A stretch of 64,000 nt of DNA. Origin: JAHDHW01 sp963793295. GTDB taxonomy: Bacteria; Bacteroidota; Bacteroidia; Chitinophagales; Saprospiraceae. The first letter of the stretch is position 1, and the number at the start of each line of letters is the position of its first letter. Location of the stretch: NCBI GenBank assembly GCA_963793295.1, contig CAWBZX010000013.1, positions 496,001 through 560,000 of the forward strand, in the 5' to 3' direction. Shown piece after piece: positions 28,111-37,412 of this stretch. Under the pieces are notes generated by a model. The model had not been told where the DNA came from. It searched no databases and worked only from the letters and a program-made list of their open reading frames with translations. Both the position numbers and the translations under genes were made by a program.

Positions 28111-29475
28111 ATGGATAAAACGAAAAAAACAGACTCAAGGCGCTCCTTTCTTAAAAAAGCAGCTTTAGGAACAACAGTTTTAGCTAGCGCACCAGCAATC
28201 CTATCTTCAAAAGATGTTCAAAAAAAATTATTAAAAAGAGAAAAACAAAAGTTTAGTAAAAATGACCAAATCCAAATCGCCGTTATTGGGGCAGGAGGCA
28301 TGGGAGTAGCTGATTCGAAAACGGCGACATCTGTTCCAGGAACAAAATTGATAGCGGCTTGTGATTTATATGACGGACGTCTGGAAGAGGCGAAAGAACT
28401 TTGGGGAAAAGATATTTTCACTACTCGTGATTATATGGAAGTGTTGAAGCGGGATGATGTCGATGCAGTGATTATTGGAACTCCCGATCATTGGCACAAA
28501 CAGATTTCAATTGATGCACTTCGCATGGGAAAAGGAGTTTATTGTGAAAAACCAATGGTTCAGGATATTTCTGAAGGTCCTGATGTTATTGCAGCTCAAA
28601 AAGCAAGCGGAAAAACCTTTCAGGTTGGTAGTCAGGGGCTAAGTTCTTTGGGCAATGAAAAAGCAAAACAATTATACGAAGAAGGAGCCATTGGTCAGTT
28701 TATTTATGCAGAAGGTTTTTGGGCGCGCAATTCACCGATCGGTGCCTGGCAGTATCCAATTCCAAATGATGCTTCCTTAAAAACAGTAGACTGGAATCGA
28801 TACATCAGTAATACGACAAAAAGAGAATGGGATCCACTGCGTTTTTTCCGATGGAGAAATTATCGCGATTACGGGACCGGGGTTTCCGGAGATCTTTTTG
28901 TTCATCTGTTTTCCAGCCTTCATTTCATAACCAGTTCGATCGGCCCTGATAAAATTATGGCAACTGGCGGTTTGCGTTATTGGAAAGATGGCCGCGAAGT
29001 TCCTGATGTATTGTTGGGTATGTTTGATTATCCAGAAACGAAAGCTCATCCCGCTTTCAATTTATCCCTTCGGGTCAATTTTGTTGATGGTACTTCCGGG
29101 ACTACTTATTTGCGAATGGTTGGTAGCGAAGGAGCGATGGACGTAACCTGGGACGATGTCTATCTTCGAAGAAATCTGGTTAGTGATCCCATTGATCCTT
29201 TCCTCGCCGAAAAGACTAAAAATTCTGACAAAATGTTTAGCGAACGCAAAAAAATGCAACCGCCGAAAGAAGCGCATTATGCTGTAGAAGAAGGCTATAA
29301 AGGCGCGCATTTCGATCATTTTGTCAATTTTTTCAATGGAGTCCGACATGGAAAACCTGTGATTGAGGATGCCGTTTTTGGATATCGTGCAGCCGCTCCT
29401 GCCCTGCTTTGTAATGACAGTTATTTTGATAATAAGATTATCCACTGGGATCCTGTCAATATGAAATTGAAATAG
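28111..29475 (+). CDS. Tat-exported Gfo/Idh/MocA-family oxidoreductase
   Basis: A 454-residue NAD(P)-dependent sugar oxidoreductase. The N-terminus has a twin-arginine signal (Arg10-Arg11, RRSFLKKAALG) and a hydrophobic stretch ending ASAPAIL, so it is folded with its cofactor in the cytosol and then exported. The Rossmann motif IAVIGAGGMGVADS and the catalytic-region YCEKPM follow. Periplasmic members such as glucose-fructose oxidoreductase hold the nucleotide tightly. Here it probably oxidises or reduces a glycoside at C3, given two DUF1080 neighbours; the substrate is inferred. Confidence 0.9.
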   Translation: MDKTKKTDSRRSFLKKAALGTTVLASAPAILSSKDVQKKLLKREKQKFSKNDQIQIAVIGAGGMGVADSKTATSVPGTKLIAACDLYDGRLEEAKELWGKDIFTTRDYMEVLKRDDVDAVIIGTPDHWHKQISIDALRMGKGVYCEKPMVQDISEGPDVIAAQKASGKTFQVGSQGLSSLGNEKAKQLYEEGAIGQFIYAEGFWARNSPIGAWQYPIPNDASLKTVDWNRYISNTTKREWDPLRFFRWRNYRDYGTGVSGDLFVHLFSSLHFITSSIGPDKIMATGGLRYWKDGREVPDVLLGMFDYPETKAHPAFNLSLRVNFVDGTSGTTYLRMVGSEGAMDVTWDDVYLRRNLVSDPIDPFLAEKTKNSDKMFSERKKMQPPKEAHYAVEEGYKGAHFDHFVNFFNGVRHGKPVIEDAVFGYRAAAPALLCNDSYFDNKIIHWDPVNMKLK

Positions 29476-29513
29476 ATTTTTTTAACACGCAATCAAATTA
29501 AAAAACAATCACA

Positions 29514-30290
29514 ATGAAGTTTTTGATAAAAATTTCTCTTCTCAGCTTTTTTTGCATGATGCTGGCTTGTCAAAATAGTTCTGATCAGCAGGAAAATACC
29601 GAAACAGAAAATACTAAAACGATTTCAAATATTGCTCCGAACACCCTTTCTGAAGAAGAAGAAACTTATGGCTGGGAACTATTATTTGATGGGAAATCGA
29701 CAGAAAATTGGAGAGGTTATAATAAGGCGTCTTTTCCTGATAAAGGCTGGAAAGTCGAAGATGAGATGATGATCGTTGAGAAGAGTGGAACAGGCGAAGC
29801 AGGTCTCGGTGGCAGTATTGTTTCGAAAGAGAAATATGAAAATTTTGAACTCACCATTGATTTCATGCTAACGGATACGGCAAATAGCGGTATTTTATAT
29901 TTGGTCACTGAAGTTGAAGGGGCAGAGATATGGCACAATGCCCCTGAATATCAGATTTTGGATGATGCAAGGTATGCTGAAATGGGGAGTACAAATATTC
30001 ATTTCACGGCAGCTGATTATGATTTATATCCTGCTGAAAAAGATTATAAAAAACCAATGGGAGAATGGAATACGGCCCGGATCATAAAAAATAAAGAACA
30101 TGTCGAACATTGGCTCAATGGTCATAAAGTAGTCGAATATAATCTTTGGTCACCTAAATGGGAAGCTAAGGTGAAAGCGAGTAAGTTTAAAGACTATCCC
30201 GGATATGGACGGACAAAAAATGGCCACATTGGAATCCAGGATCATGGATATGAAGTAAGGTTTAGGAATCTAAAGATTCGTAGCATTTAG
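29514..30290 (+). CDS. DUF1080 (3-keto-disaccharide hydrolase) lipoprotein
   Basis: A 258-residue lipoprotein (lipobox MLAC near residue 19) with one DUF1080 jelly-roll domain (about 45-258): YGWELLFDGKSTENWRGYN, ANSGILYLVTE and VEHWLNGHKVVEYNLW. It resembles the C-terminal domain of the 1235-residue fusion upstream and probably arose from the same family. Expected to cleave glycosidic bonds of 3-keto-sugars at the cell surface or in the periplasm. It sits 38 nt after the Tat oxidoreductase and 58 nt before the cytosolic one, one operon. Confidence 0.88.
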   Translation: MKFLIKISLLSFFCMMLACQNSSDQQENTETENTKTISNIAPNTLSEEEETYGWELLFDGKSTENWRGYNKASFPDKGWKVEDEMMIVEKSGTGEAGLGGSIVSKEKYENFELTIDFMLTDTANSGILYLVTEVEGAEIWHNAPEYQILDDARYAEMGSTNIHFTAADYDLYPAEKDYKKPMGEWNTARIIKNKEHVEHWLNGHKVVEYNLWSPKWEAKVKASKFKDYPGYGRTKNGHIGIQDHGYEVRFRNLKIRSI

Positions 30291-30348
30291 ACATTAGAGA
30301 ACATGATATGTGCTGATTCTCTTTTTAAATTTTAAGTAAAGGAATTTT

Positions 30349-31500
30349 ATGAGTAGAAAAATGCGAATGGGTATGGTTGGTGGAGGTCGCGGGGCATTTA
30401 TCGGAGGAGTACACCGAATGGCTGCGGCTCTCGATGGCGAAATTGAATTGGTTTGTGGGGCCTTCAGCAGCAATCCTGAAAAGTCAAAATTATCAGGCAA
30501 AGATTTATTCCTTCCGGACGATCGGGTTTACGGTAGTTACGAAGAAATGATCAAAAAAGAAAAGCAACTTCCTGAAGGCGAGCGAATGGATTTTGTTTCA
30601 ATTGTTACACCAAACCATATGCATTATGGTCCTGCTAAAATGGCCCTTCAAAATGGCTTTCATGTAGTTTGTGATAAACCTATCGCTTTTGATCTGAAGG
30701 AAGCAAAAGACTTAGCCAGATTGGTTAAAAAAACCGGATTGTTATTCGCCTTGACGCATAATTATACTGGATATCCAATGGTCAAACAGGCCCGAATGAT
30801 GATCGCCAATGGCAAAATTGGAAAGGTCAGAAAAGTAGTTGTTGAATATCCACAAGGCTGGCTTTCCACAAAGCTGGAAGATACCGATCAAAAACAGGCA
30901 GCTTGGCGAACTGACCCTAAACGGTCTGGTGCTGCAGGTGCGATGGGGGATATCGGGACACATGCTGAAAATTTAGCCGAATATATTACAGGATTACAAA
31001 TCAAAAAGCTTTGCGCTGATATCAATACTATGGTCGAAGGTCGTTTGCTGGATGATGACGGCAATGTGCTACTCGAATTTGATAATGGAGCTAAAGGAAT
31101 TCTTTTTGCCACACAGATCGCCGCAGGTGAAGAAAACAACCTCAGGATTCGGATCTACGGCGAAAAAGCTGGTCTGGAATGGGCGCAGCAAGAGCCCAAT
31201 ACCCTTTTAGTAAAATGGCTGGACAAATCGATGGAAGTTGTTCGTACGGGCGTCGGGAAATTATATCCAGAAGCACAAGCTGCCACCCGAATACCCGCTG
31301 GACATCCGGAAGGTTACCTGGAGGCCTTTGCAAATATTTATAAAAATTTTGCGGTTTGTTTGAGGGCTCATCTTGAAGGTAAAAAACCGAAAACGATTAG
31401 CACAGATTTTCCAACGGCTGATGACGGAGTGCGCGGTATGCGATTTATTGATAAAGTGATTGAATCCGGAAAAAGCAAACAGAAGTGGATCAAGTTTTAG
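30349..31500 (+). CDS. Cytosolic Gfo/Idh/MocA-family oxidoreductase
   Basis: A 383-residue protein without a signal peptide. N-terminal Rossmann motif GMVGGGRGAFIGG, then CDKPIAFDLKEA with the catalytic-region Lys, and the C-terminal sheet domain with GAMGDIGTHAENL. It would act on the sugar after import, for example reducing a keto-sugar back to the parent sugar. Pairing of an exported and a cytosolic member in one operon fits an oxidise-cleave-import-reduce route; this order is inferred. Confidence 0.9.
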   Translation: MSRKMRMGMVGGGRGAFIGGVHRMAAALDGEIELVCGAFSSNPEKSKLSGKDLFLPDDRVYGSYEEMIKKEKQLPEGERMDFVSIVTPNHMHYGPAKMALQNGFHVVCDKPIAFDLKEAKDLARLVKKTGLLFALTHNYTGYPMVKQARMMIANGKIGKVRKVVVEYPQGWLSTKLEDTDQKQAAWRTDPKRSGAAGAMGDIGTHAENLAEYITGLQIKKLCADINTMVEGRLLDDDGNVLLEFDNGAKGILFATQIAAGEENNLRIRIYGEKAGLEWAQQEPNTLLVKWLDKSMEVVRTGVGKLYPEAQAATRIPAGHPEGYLEAFANIYKNFAVCLRAHLEGKKPKTISTDFPTADDGVRGMRFIDKVIESGKSKQKWIKF

Positions 31501-31536
31501 ACAATTAAACTAATTCTTAACTAAATAATAACCATC

Positions 31537-31950
31537 ATGGAAAAATTAAAAATTAACCACGCAGCAGTTTGGATTTCCGTTGTTTTACTTACAGTACTGG
31601 GATTTCTTTGGTATGGACCTCTTTTTAGTGAGCCTTGGATGGAAATGTTATGTGATGATTTTAATAAAGACTTTGTTCCTGGAACTGGCATATGGATCAC
31701 TAATTTGGTGGCTACGGTTGTTCCAATGTATGTTTTAGCATGGCTTTTCACAAAACTTGATGTGAATTCTGCTCTTCAGGGCGCAGGGATTGGCTTGTTG
31801 ATTGGATTTGCATTTGTTCATCTTTCCGATATGACGGGAAATATGTTTGCTCAGCGACCTTATGCTTTATCGTGGATCACCGGTGGATTTAGTATGGTAA
31901 GTTTGGCTTTAGCTGGATTGATTCTGGGAGCTTGGCGCAAATATGAATAA
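31537..31950 (+). CDS. DUF1761-like small membrane protein
   Basis: A 137-residue inner-membrane protein with about four hydrophobic helices; the first carries VVLLTVLGFLWYGPLFSEPW, a pattern of the DUF1761 family. Function of that family is unknown. It lies inside the oxidoreductase operon, 36 nt after one gene and 44 nt before the sugar isomerase gene. Confidence 0.75.
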   Translation: MEKLKINHAAVWISVVLLTVLGFLWYGPLFSEPWMEMLCDDFNKDFVPGTGIWITNLVATVVPMYVLAWLFTKLDVNSALQGAGIGLLIGFAFVHLSDMTGNMFAQRPYALSWITGGFSMVSLALAGLILGAWRKYE

Positions 31951-31994
31951 TGATAATATTGAATTGTGAAACTAAATAGTAATTACACGTTTGT

Positions 31995-33047
31995 ATGAAA
32001 AATATCAAAGGACCTGCGATCTTTTTGGCGCAATTTGCACAAAGCGAACCTCCCTATAATACGCTCGAAGGCATGTGTCGATGGGCAGCAAATTTAGGAT
32101 ACGTCGGTATTCAGATTCCAACCTGGGAATCGAGTTTGATTGATCTTCAAAAAGCTGCCAAAAGCAAAACTTATTGCGATGAATTAAAAGGCAAAGTCGA
32201 AAGTTACGGATTACAAATCACTGAACTGTCCACGCATCTTCAAGGGCAATTGGTAGCAGTAAATCCAGCCTATGACCAGATGTTTGATGCCTTTGCTCCA
32301 GAGAAACATCACAATAACCCAAAAGCGCGGACACAGTGGGCGATTCAGCAATTGAAGTGGGCGGCCAAAGCCAGCCAATATCTGGGACTAAATGCGCACG
32401 TGACCTTTTCCGGTTCTTTGATTTGGCATACCGTTTATCCATGGCCACAGCGGCCCCAAGGTCTTGTCGAAACGGCATTCAAAGAATTAGCAAAAAGATG
32501 GCTTCCGATTTTGAATGCTTTTGATGAAGCAGGAGTTGACCTTTGTTATGAAATCCATCCGAATGAAGATTTACATGATGGCGTTACTTTTGAAAGATTC
32601 CTTGATGTTGTTAACAATCACAAACGTTGCAATATGCTTTATGATCCAAGTCATTATGTTTTGCAACAATTAGATTATTTGGCGCATATTGATATTTACC
32701 ACGAGCGTATAAAGATGTTCCACGTTAAAGATGCTGAATTTAATCCGACAGGACGCTCCGGCGTTTATGGCGGTTACCAAGATTGGATTGACCGGCCAGG
32801 TCGTTTTCGGTCATTAGGCGATGGGCAAGTTGATTTTAAAACTATTTTCAGCAAACTGGCTCAGTATGATTTCGAAGGCTGGGCCGTTTTAGAATGGGAG
32901 TGCTGCATCAAAGACAGCGAGCAAGGAGCTCGTGAAGGAGCAACCTTTATCCGCGACCACATGATAAAAGTCACAGAGCGGGCTTTCGATGATTTTGCTG
33001 GTGCAAAACCAGACGAAAAGTTGAATAAAAAGATCATTGGATTGTAG
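31995..33047 (+). CDS. Sugar phosphate isomerase/epimerase-like TIM-barrel protein
   Basis: A 350-residue xylose-isomerase-like TIM barrel, cytosolic. Metal and substrate residues are suggested by VDLCYEIHPNEDLHDG (Glu), MLYDPSHYVLQQ (Asp, His), MFHVKDAEFN and the terminal AVLEWECC (Glu). Related proteins in glycoside 3-oxidation clusters handle keto-sugar isomerisation or serve as 3-keto-glycoside lyases. Last enzymatic gene of the island before the TonB-dependent receptor. Confidence 0.85.
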   Translation: MKNIKGPAIFLAQFAQSEPPYNTLEGMCRWAANLGYVGIQIPTWESSLIDLQKAAKSKTYCDELKGKVESYGLQITELSTHLQGQLVAVNPAYDQMFDAFAPEKHHNNPKARTQWAIQQLKWAAKASQYLGLNAHVTFSGSLIWHTVYPWPQRPQGLVETAFKELAKRWLPILNAFDEAGVDLCYEIHPNEDLHDGVTFERFLDVVNNHKRCNMLYDPSHYVLQQLDYLAHIDIYHERIKMFHVKDAEFNPTGRSGVYGGYQDWIDRPGRFRSLGDGQVDFKTIFSKLAQYDFEGWAVLEWECCIKDSEQGAREGATFIRDHMIKVTERAFDDFAGAKPDEKLNKKIIGL

Positions 33048-33084
33048 CTTTGTCGAAAGCTTAAAGAATCCAAATATTAAGATA

Positions 33085-35460
33085 ATGAGTGCATTTGAAT
33101 ACCGGGGAGATAGTAATTTTAAGGTTAAAATAATCTTTGTATTCCTGTCTCTTTTCTTTTTTACAACAAACTGTTTTGCACAAAAGCCAACCCAGACCAT
33201 CCGCGGCAAAGTATTCGATACAGACACAGAATTAGCTTTGGTAGGAGCAACTGTTGAAGTGTTAAAAACAGATCCAACTATTGGTACAACTACTGACGAA
33301 AATGGTAATTTCCGAATTGAAAATATCGAAGTTGGCAGATATGAATTAAAGGTGAGTTATTTGGGATACGAAACGTTAATCATCACTGAAATTCTAATAG
33401 AATCAGGAAAAGAAAAAATCTTAGAAATACTACTTGAGCAAACGGAAGCACAAATAGCGGAGGTCGTTGTAAAAGGAGAACGAATCTCTTCAAAAGCGAT
33501 CAGCCCAGTTAGCACCTATACCCTCACTTTGGAAGAAACCCTCCGGTTTCCTGCAACTTTTTACGACCCTGCAAGGCTGGCTACGACTTTTGCAGGCGTA
33601 ACCAATACCAATGACCAGACAAATGGAATTTCAATTCGTGGCAATAGTCCGAATAATATGGTTTGGCAACTGGAAGGAGTAGAAATTGTCAATCCCAATC
33701 ATACCAACAATGCCGGCACTTTTAGCGATCGCTCTACACAAAACGGAGGGGGAGTCAATATCCTCAGCGCCCAATTGTTGAGCACCTCTTATTTTTTGAC
33801 AGACGCATTCCCCGCTCAATACGGCAATTCGCTTTCAGGGGTGATGGATATGTGGTTTCGGCAAGGCAATAGTGAGCAGTATGAATTTACAGCTCAAGCA
33901 GGATTAATCGGTCTTGATGTAGCTGCAGAAGGGCCCTTTTCAAAAAAAAGTGACGCCTCTTTTTTAGTAAATTATCGATATTCAACACTTGGTTTGTTGT
34001 CAGCGATGGGAGTTGAATTGGGCGACGAAGCCATATCTTTTCAGGATTTATCTTTCAACCTTTCTTTTCCTACTCGAAAAGCCGGGAGATTTACTGTTTT
34101 TGGAATGGGAGGGATTAGTGAAAATATCTTTGAAGCGCAACGAGATTCTTCAACTTGGGAATTTGACAAAGATCGTTATGACATCACTTTTGATTCAAAA
34201 ATGGGCGCTTTAGGAGCAACACATACTTTGCCGATAGGAAGTAGCTCAATATGGAAAACAGTTCTTGCAATTTCGGCTCTTGAAAATAATCGAACGGGTA
34301 ATCGTCTAAACGATGGACTGGTTTTAGAAAATTTTGAAAACGATAATTATAAAGAACAGAAAATAGCTTTTTCGACAGTTTTCAATCATAAAATCAACAA
34401 ACTTAACCGGCTCGATATCGGCTTTAATGTAACCCAACTGGATTATAATATTTTTTCTTTCGACAACGGAATTCAACAACTTATTAAAGGAAAAGTTAGG
34501 GGCTCTTTGCTACAGCCATTTTTTAATTATGAAAGCAAAATAAAGGACTTACTGACATTCAATCTGGGACTTCGCTTTCAATATTTTACATTTAACAAAA
34601 GCCAATCCATAGAACCGAGAGCCTCTTTTCGTTTTCATTTACCACAAAATCAAAACTTGAGTTTGGCCTACGGCCTTCACAGTAAAACACAATTACCACA
34701 ATTGTATTTTGCTGATATTGGAGAAGGCAATCCTAACAAATCATTAGGATTCACAAGAGCGCATCACTTGGTTTTAGGCTATGAAAAAACATTTAATCAG
34801 TCCTTTACTTTGAGTGGAGAAATTTATTACCAAAGTCTATTTGATGTCCCGATTATTGATGACGGGAACAGCAGCTTTTCATCTTTAAATTTGTTGGAGG
34901 GATTTGTTTCAGATACGCTGGTGAATAAAGGAACCGGTGAAAATTATGGTGTAGAAATTAGTTTGACGAAGAACTTTACTGGCAACTATTTTTTATTAGG
35001 AAATGGCACTTATTATGAATCAAAATATGTAGGAGGCGATGGCATCAAAAGAGATACCCGATATAATGGAAATTACATTTTCAATCTGACTGGAGGGAAA
35101 GAATTTCACTGGGATAAAAATAAAAAAAGCAAAGTGCTAGGTGTTAATGCCCATCTGACTTATCGAGGAGGATTTAGAGAAACGCCGATTAATGTTGAAG
35201 CTTCAGAAGCTGCTGGTAAAACGATATACGTCGAAGAAGAAGCATTCAGTTTACAACAGGCAGATTATTTCAAAATTGATCTGAGGTTTTATTATAAAAC
35301 GAATAGGCCAAAATTTACAGGTACAATCGCATTGGATATTCAAAACGTGACTAATAATGAAAATGTCGCTTTTAGCTATTATGATGCTCAAAAAGGAGCA
35401 CTCGTAGTGAAAAACCAATTGGGATTGATTCCTATTTTGAGCTATCGGGTAACGTTTTAA
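33085..35460 (+). CDS. TonB-dependent outer-membrane receptor
   Basis: A 791-residue receptor: signal peptide (FFFTTNCFAQ), carboxypeptidase-regulatory-like module (TIRGKVFDTDTELALVGATV), plug with ISIRGNSPNNMVWQLEGVEI, then about 550 residues of barrel strands ending in ILSYRVTF with terminal Phe. The frame is open from a TTG at 33037 overlapping the previous gene; the ATG at 33085 gives a normal signal peptide. No SusD partner lies beside it. Its place at the end of the sugar island suggests it imports the glycoside across the outer membrane. Confidence 0.88.
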   Translation: MSAFEYRGDSNFKVKIIFVFLSLFFFTTNCFAQKPTQTIRGKVFDTDTELALVGATVEVLKTDPTIGTTTDENGNFRIENIEVGRYELKVSYLGYETLIITEILIESGKEKILEILLEQTEAQIAEVVVKGERISSKAISPVSTYTLTLEETLRFPATFYDPARLATTFAGVTNTNDQTNGISIRGNSPNNMVWQLEGVEIVNPNHTNNAGTFSDRSTQNGGGVNILSAQLLSTSYFLTDAFPAQYGNSLSGVMDMWFRQGNSEQYEFTAQAGLIGLDVAAEGPFSKKSDASFLVNYRYSTLGLLSAMGVELGDEAISFQDLSFNLSFPTRKAGRFTVFGMGGISENIFEAQRDSSTWEFDKDRYDITFDSKMGALGATHTLPIGSSSIWKTVLAISALENNRTGNRLNDGLVLENFENDNYKEQKIAFSTVFNHKINKLNRLDIGFNVTQLDYNIFSFDNGIQQLIKGKVRGSLLQPFFNYESKIKDLLTFNLGLRFQYFTFNKSQSIEPRASFRFHLPQNQNLSLAYGLHSKTQLPQLYFADIGEGNPNKSLGFTRAHHLVLGYEKTFNQSFTLSGEIYYQSLFDVPIIDDGNSSFSSLNLLEGFVSDTLVNKGTGENYGVEISLTKNFTGNYFLLGNGTYYESKYVGGDGIKRDTRYNGNYIFNLTGGKEFHWDKNKKSKVLGVNAHLTYRGGFRETPINVEASEAAGKTIYVEEEAFSLQQADYFKIDLRFYYKTNRPKFTGTIALDIQNVTNNENVAFSYYDAQKGALVVKNQLGLIPILSYRVTF

Positions 35461-35474
35461 TTTCAGGAAGGATT

Positions 35475-36008
35475 TTAAAATTCTACTTTTGCAATTTTCT
35501 TATGAATCTCGTTGACTTCCATCAAAGCAGCTGATCCGTACCAGGGGATCAATTCCATCACCAAACTTCCTGCTTGGATCGCCGGATCACTTTTTGTCAA
35601 TGCTTCGGCTTCTTCCATCGTTTCTACATCAAAAATGTAAATCCCCCGCAGATCGCCATCTCCGAAAAAGGGTCCTGCAAGCACTAATTTTCCGGCTTCG
35701 GCCAATCGCCCGATATTCGCTAGGTGCGCAGCTTGAAGCTCGTTTGCTTTTTCTTTATCCAGATCCCGATTTGGCCCTCTTTTCAGAAAAGCCATAACGT
35801 ATCTTTTCATTCCGTATTCGTCTGCTCCATTTTTCGCAGCTCGGATAGAATCAAATTGCATTATATTTTCTTCGACCATTTCAGATTGAGAATTCTCTGA
35901 ATTTGCAGTGAGTTCATTGCTGTCCGGATTTTCGTTACAACTTGATAAAAATGCTACCAAAGGAATCAAATAAAATATTTTCAAGGATCTAGGTTTGAAA
36001 AGACTCAT
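35475..36008 (-). CDS. YCII-domain lipoprotein
   Basis: A 177-residue lipoprotein (lipobox LSSC, about residue 23) with a spacer rich in Asn/Ser/Glu and a C-terminal YCII/DGPF-like ferredoxin-fold domain: YVMAFLKRGPNRD, HLANIGRLAEAGKLVLAGPF and DPAIQAGSLVMELIPW. YCII proteins are usually cytosolic; export as a lipoprotein is less common. The conserved His is present in AAHLANIG. Convergent with the TonB receptor. Confidence 0.82.
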   Translation of the reverse strand: MSLFKPRSLKIFYLIPLVAFLSSCNENPDSNELTANSENSQSEMVEENIMQFDSIRAAKNGADEYGMKRYVMAFLKRGPNRDLDKEKANELQAAHLANIGRLAEAGKLVLAGPFFGDGDLRGIYIFDVETMEEAEALTKSDPAIQAGSLVMELIPWYGSAALMEVNEIHKKIAKVEF

Positions 36009-36234
36009 TGTTGTTATTTTTGAAAGATTAGTTCATCTATTTAAAAAGGAAAATAATATAGCAATATTTTCATTTCTCAAACCAGCTTTTTAATAAATTT
36101 ATGCAAAAGCATTTTAATTCCTTCGATTCAGTAAACCAAATGATCGTTTTAAGAAAACACAAATTTGTTTTGTTGTATGCTTTTTTTGAACTTGCCCAAT
36201 GGATATAAAATTTAAAACACATTCCACTTAAATC

Positions 36235-36597
36235 ATGAAAATAGCCAACGGAATTCTAACCCTACTTTTTATCCTTTTTGCTGTGGTGCAATTTAATGAC
36301 CCGGATCCCTATTATTGGATTGCCATTTATAGTGCGGTTGCTTTAATTTCTGGATTTGCTGTTGTGGGAAAATACAATAAGAATATTATTTTAACGGTAA
36401 TTGGTGTTTGTATTATTTGGATGTTTACTTTGATTCCAGGCGTTATTGATTGGATGGAAAAGGGGATGCCGTCAATCACAGGGTCGATGAAAGCTGAATC
36501 TCCGCACGTTGAATATTTACGGGAATTTTTAGGACTTTTTATCGTTCTGCTGGCATTGGGTTTTCATTATTTTCAGGCTAGGAAGTACTCCCTATAA
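36235..36597 (+). CDS. TMEM220-family small membrane protein
   Basis: A 120-residue protein with four predicted helices. VVQFNDPDPYYWIAIY in the first loop is the hallmark of the transmembrane-220 family, of unknown function. Convergent with the HAD gene, overlapping by 6 nt at the 3-prime ends. Confidence 0.85.
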   Translation: MKIANGILTLLFILFAVVQFNDPDPYYWIAIYSAVALISGFAVVGKYNKNIILTVIGVCIIWMFTLIPGVIDWMEKGMPSITGSMKAESPHVEYLREFLGLFIVLLALGFHYFQARKYSL

Positions 36598-37230
36598 ACC
36601 GATTAAAATTTCTGCAAGTTCAGACATGGCATGAAAAGTAAAAACGCCGTTGTTTTCCAGCTGATGACCATATTCAGATCTGCTGTATCCTAAAACCTGC
36701 ATACCTGCAGATCGGGCAGCCTGGATGCCGTGAATACTATCTTCGATGACGATACATTTATCCGGAGGGTAGCCCATTTTTTCCGCAGCATGCAAAAATA
36801 ATCTCGGATCTGGTTTCCAAAACCCTACTTCGTAGGCACTAAAAAGATCCTCTCCGAAATATGCAGAAAGGCCGGTAATTTTCAGGTTAAGTTTCATTTT
36901 GTGTAGCGGGCCATTTGAGGCGACGCATCTTTCGAAATTAATAGTTTCCAATGCTTCCTGAATCCCTTCAATAGGTTGCAGCTCTTTCTGAAATAAAGCA
37001 TAACTTCTTTCCCGATAAATGTCTTCGATGCCGTCGGGCGCAGGTTGACCTGTTTTTGAAAGAATAAAATCATTGACCCGTTGCAGCGATCCGCCAGCGA
37101 ATAATTGAATGGCCTCTTCGGTAGTCATTGGAATACCTATTTCAGTCATAAACTCAGCAATAACGCGATTTGATAATGGTTCACTATCGACGAGAACTCC
37201 GTCGCAATCAAAGATGATCAGCTTGGGCAT
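36592..37230 (-). CDS. HAD-superfamily phosphatase, beta-phosphoglucomutase-like
   Basis: A 212-residue cytosolic HAD subfamily IA hydrolase. Motif I FDCDGVLVDSEPLSN (two catalytic Asp), motif II VASNGP, motif III Lys in FWKPDPRLFLHAAEK and motif IV VIEDSIHGIQAARSAGM are all intact, with a helical cap between. Substrate unknown; phosphosugar is likely for this layout. Confidence 0.9.
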   Translation of the reverse strand: MPKLIIFDCDGVLVDSEPLSNRVIAEFMTEIGIPMTTEEAIQLFAGGSLQRVNDFILSKTGQPAPDGIEDIYRERSYALFQKELQPIEGIQEALETINFERCVASNGPLHKMKLNLKITGLSAYFGEDLFSAYEVGFWKPDPRLFLHAAEKMGYPPDKCIVIEDSIHGIQAARSAGMQVLGYSRSEYGHQLENNGVFTFHAMSELAEILIGL

Positions 37231-37351
37231 TTTTTATTAAGTTTACTTATAATATAAATTAAAAAAAGGCGTTTTAATACCGCTTTTCCGACTCCTGTAT
37301 TCCTATCTAGTGCACCTATTTTTATTTTTATAACGTAAAAGTTATGAAGAT

Positions 37352-37359
37352 TACTTTTG
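37352..37359 (+). promoter_or_regulatory. Candidate -7 element for the TonB C-terminal protein
   Basis: TACTTTTG fits TAnnTTTG, and lies about 55 nt upstream of the ATG at 37413. No TTG is seen at the right distance upstream, so the promoter is only partly supported. Confidence 0.35.
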
Positions 37360-37412
37360 CAAAAAAGATATACGTGTTGATTAAAGTCCAAATTTACAGT
37401 TTTTGAAACGCT

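Noticed and set aside
23003..30290. The two DUF1080 domains as a recent tandem duplication
   Set aside because: The two copies share motifs (VEHWLNG) but differ widely elsewhere, so they are old paralogues.
33047..33084. SusC/SusD pair at the end of the sugar island
   Set aside because: The receptor lacks a SusD partner gene on either side and its plug does not show SusC-specific features I could name.
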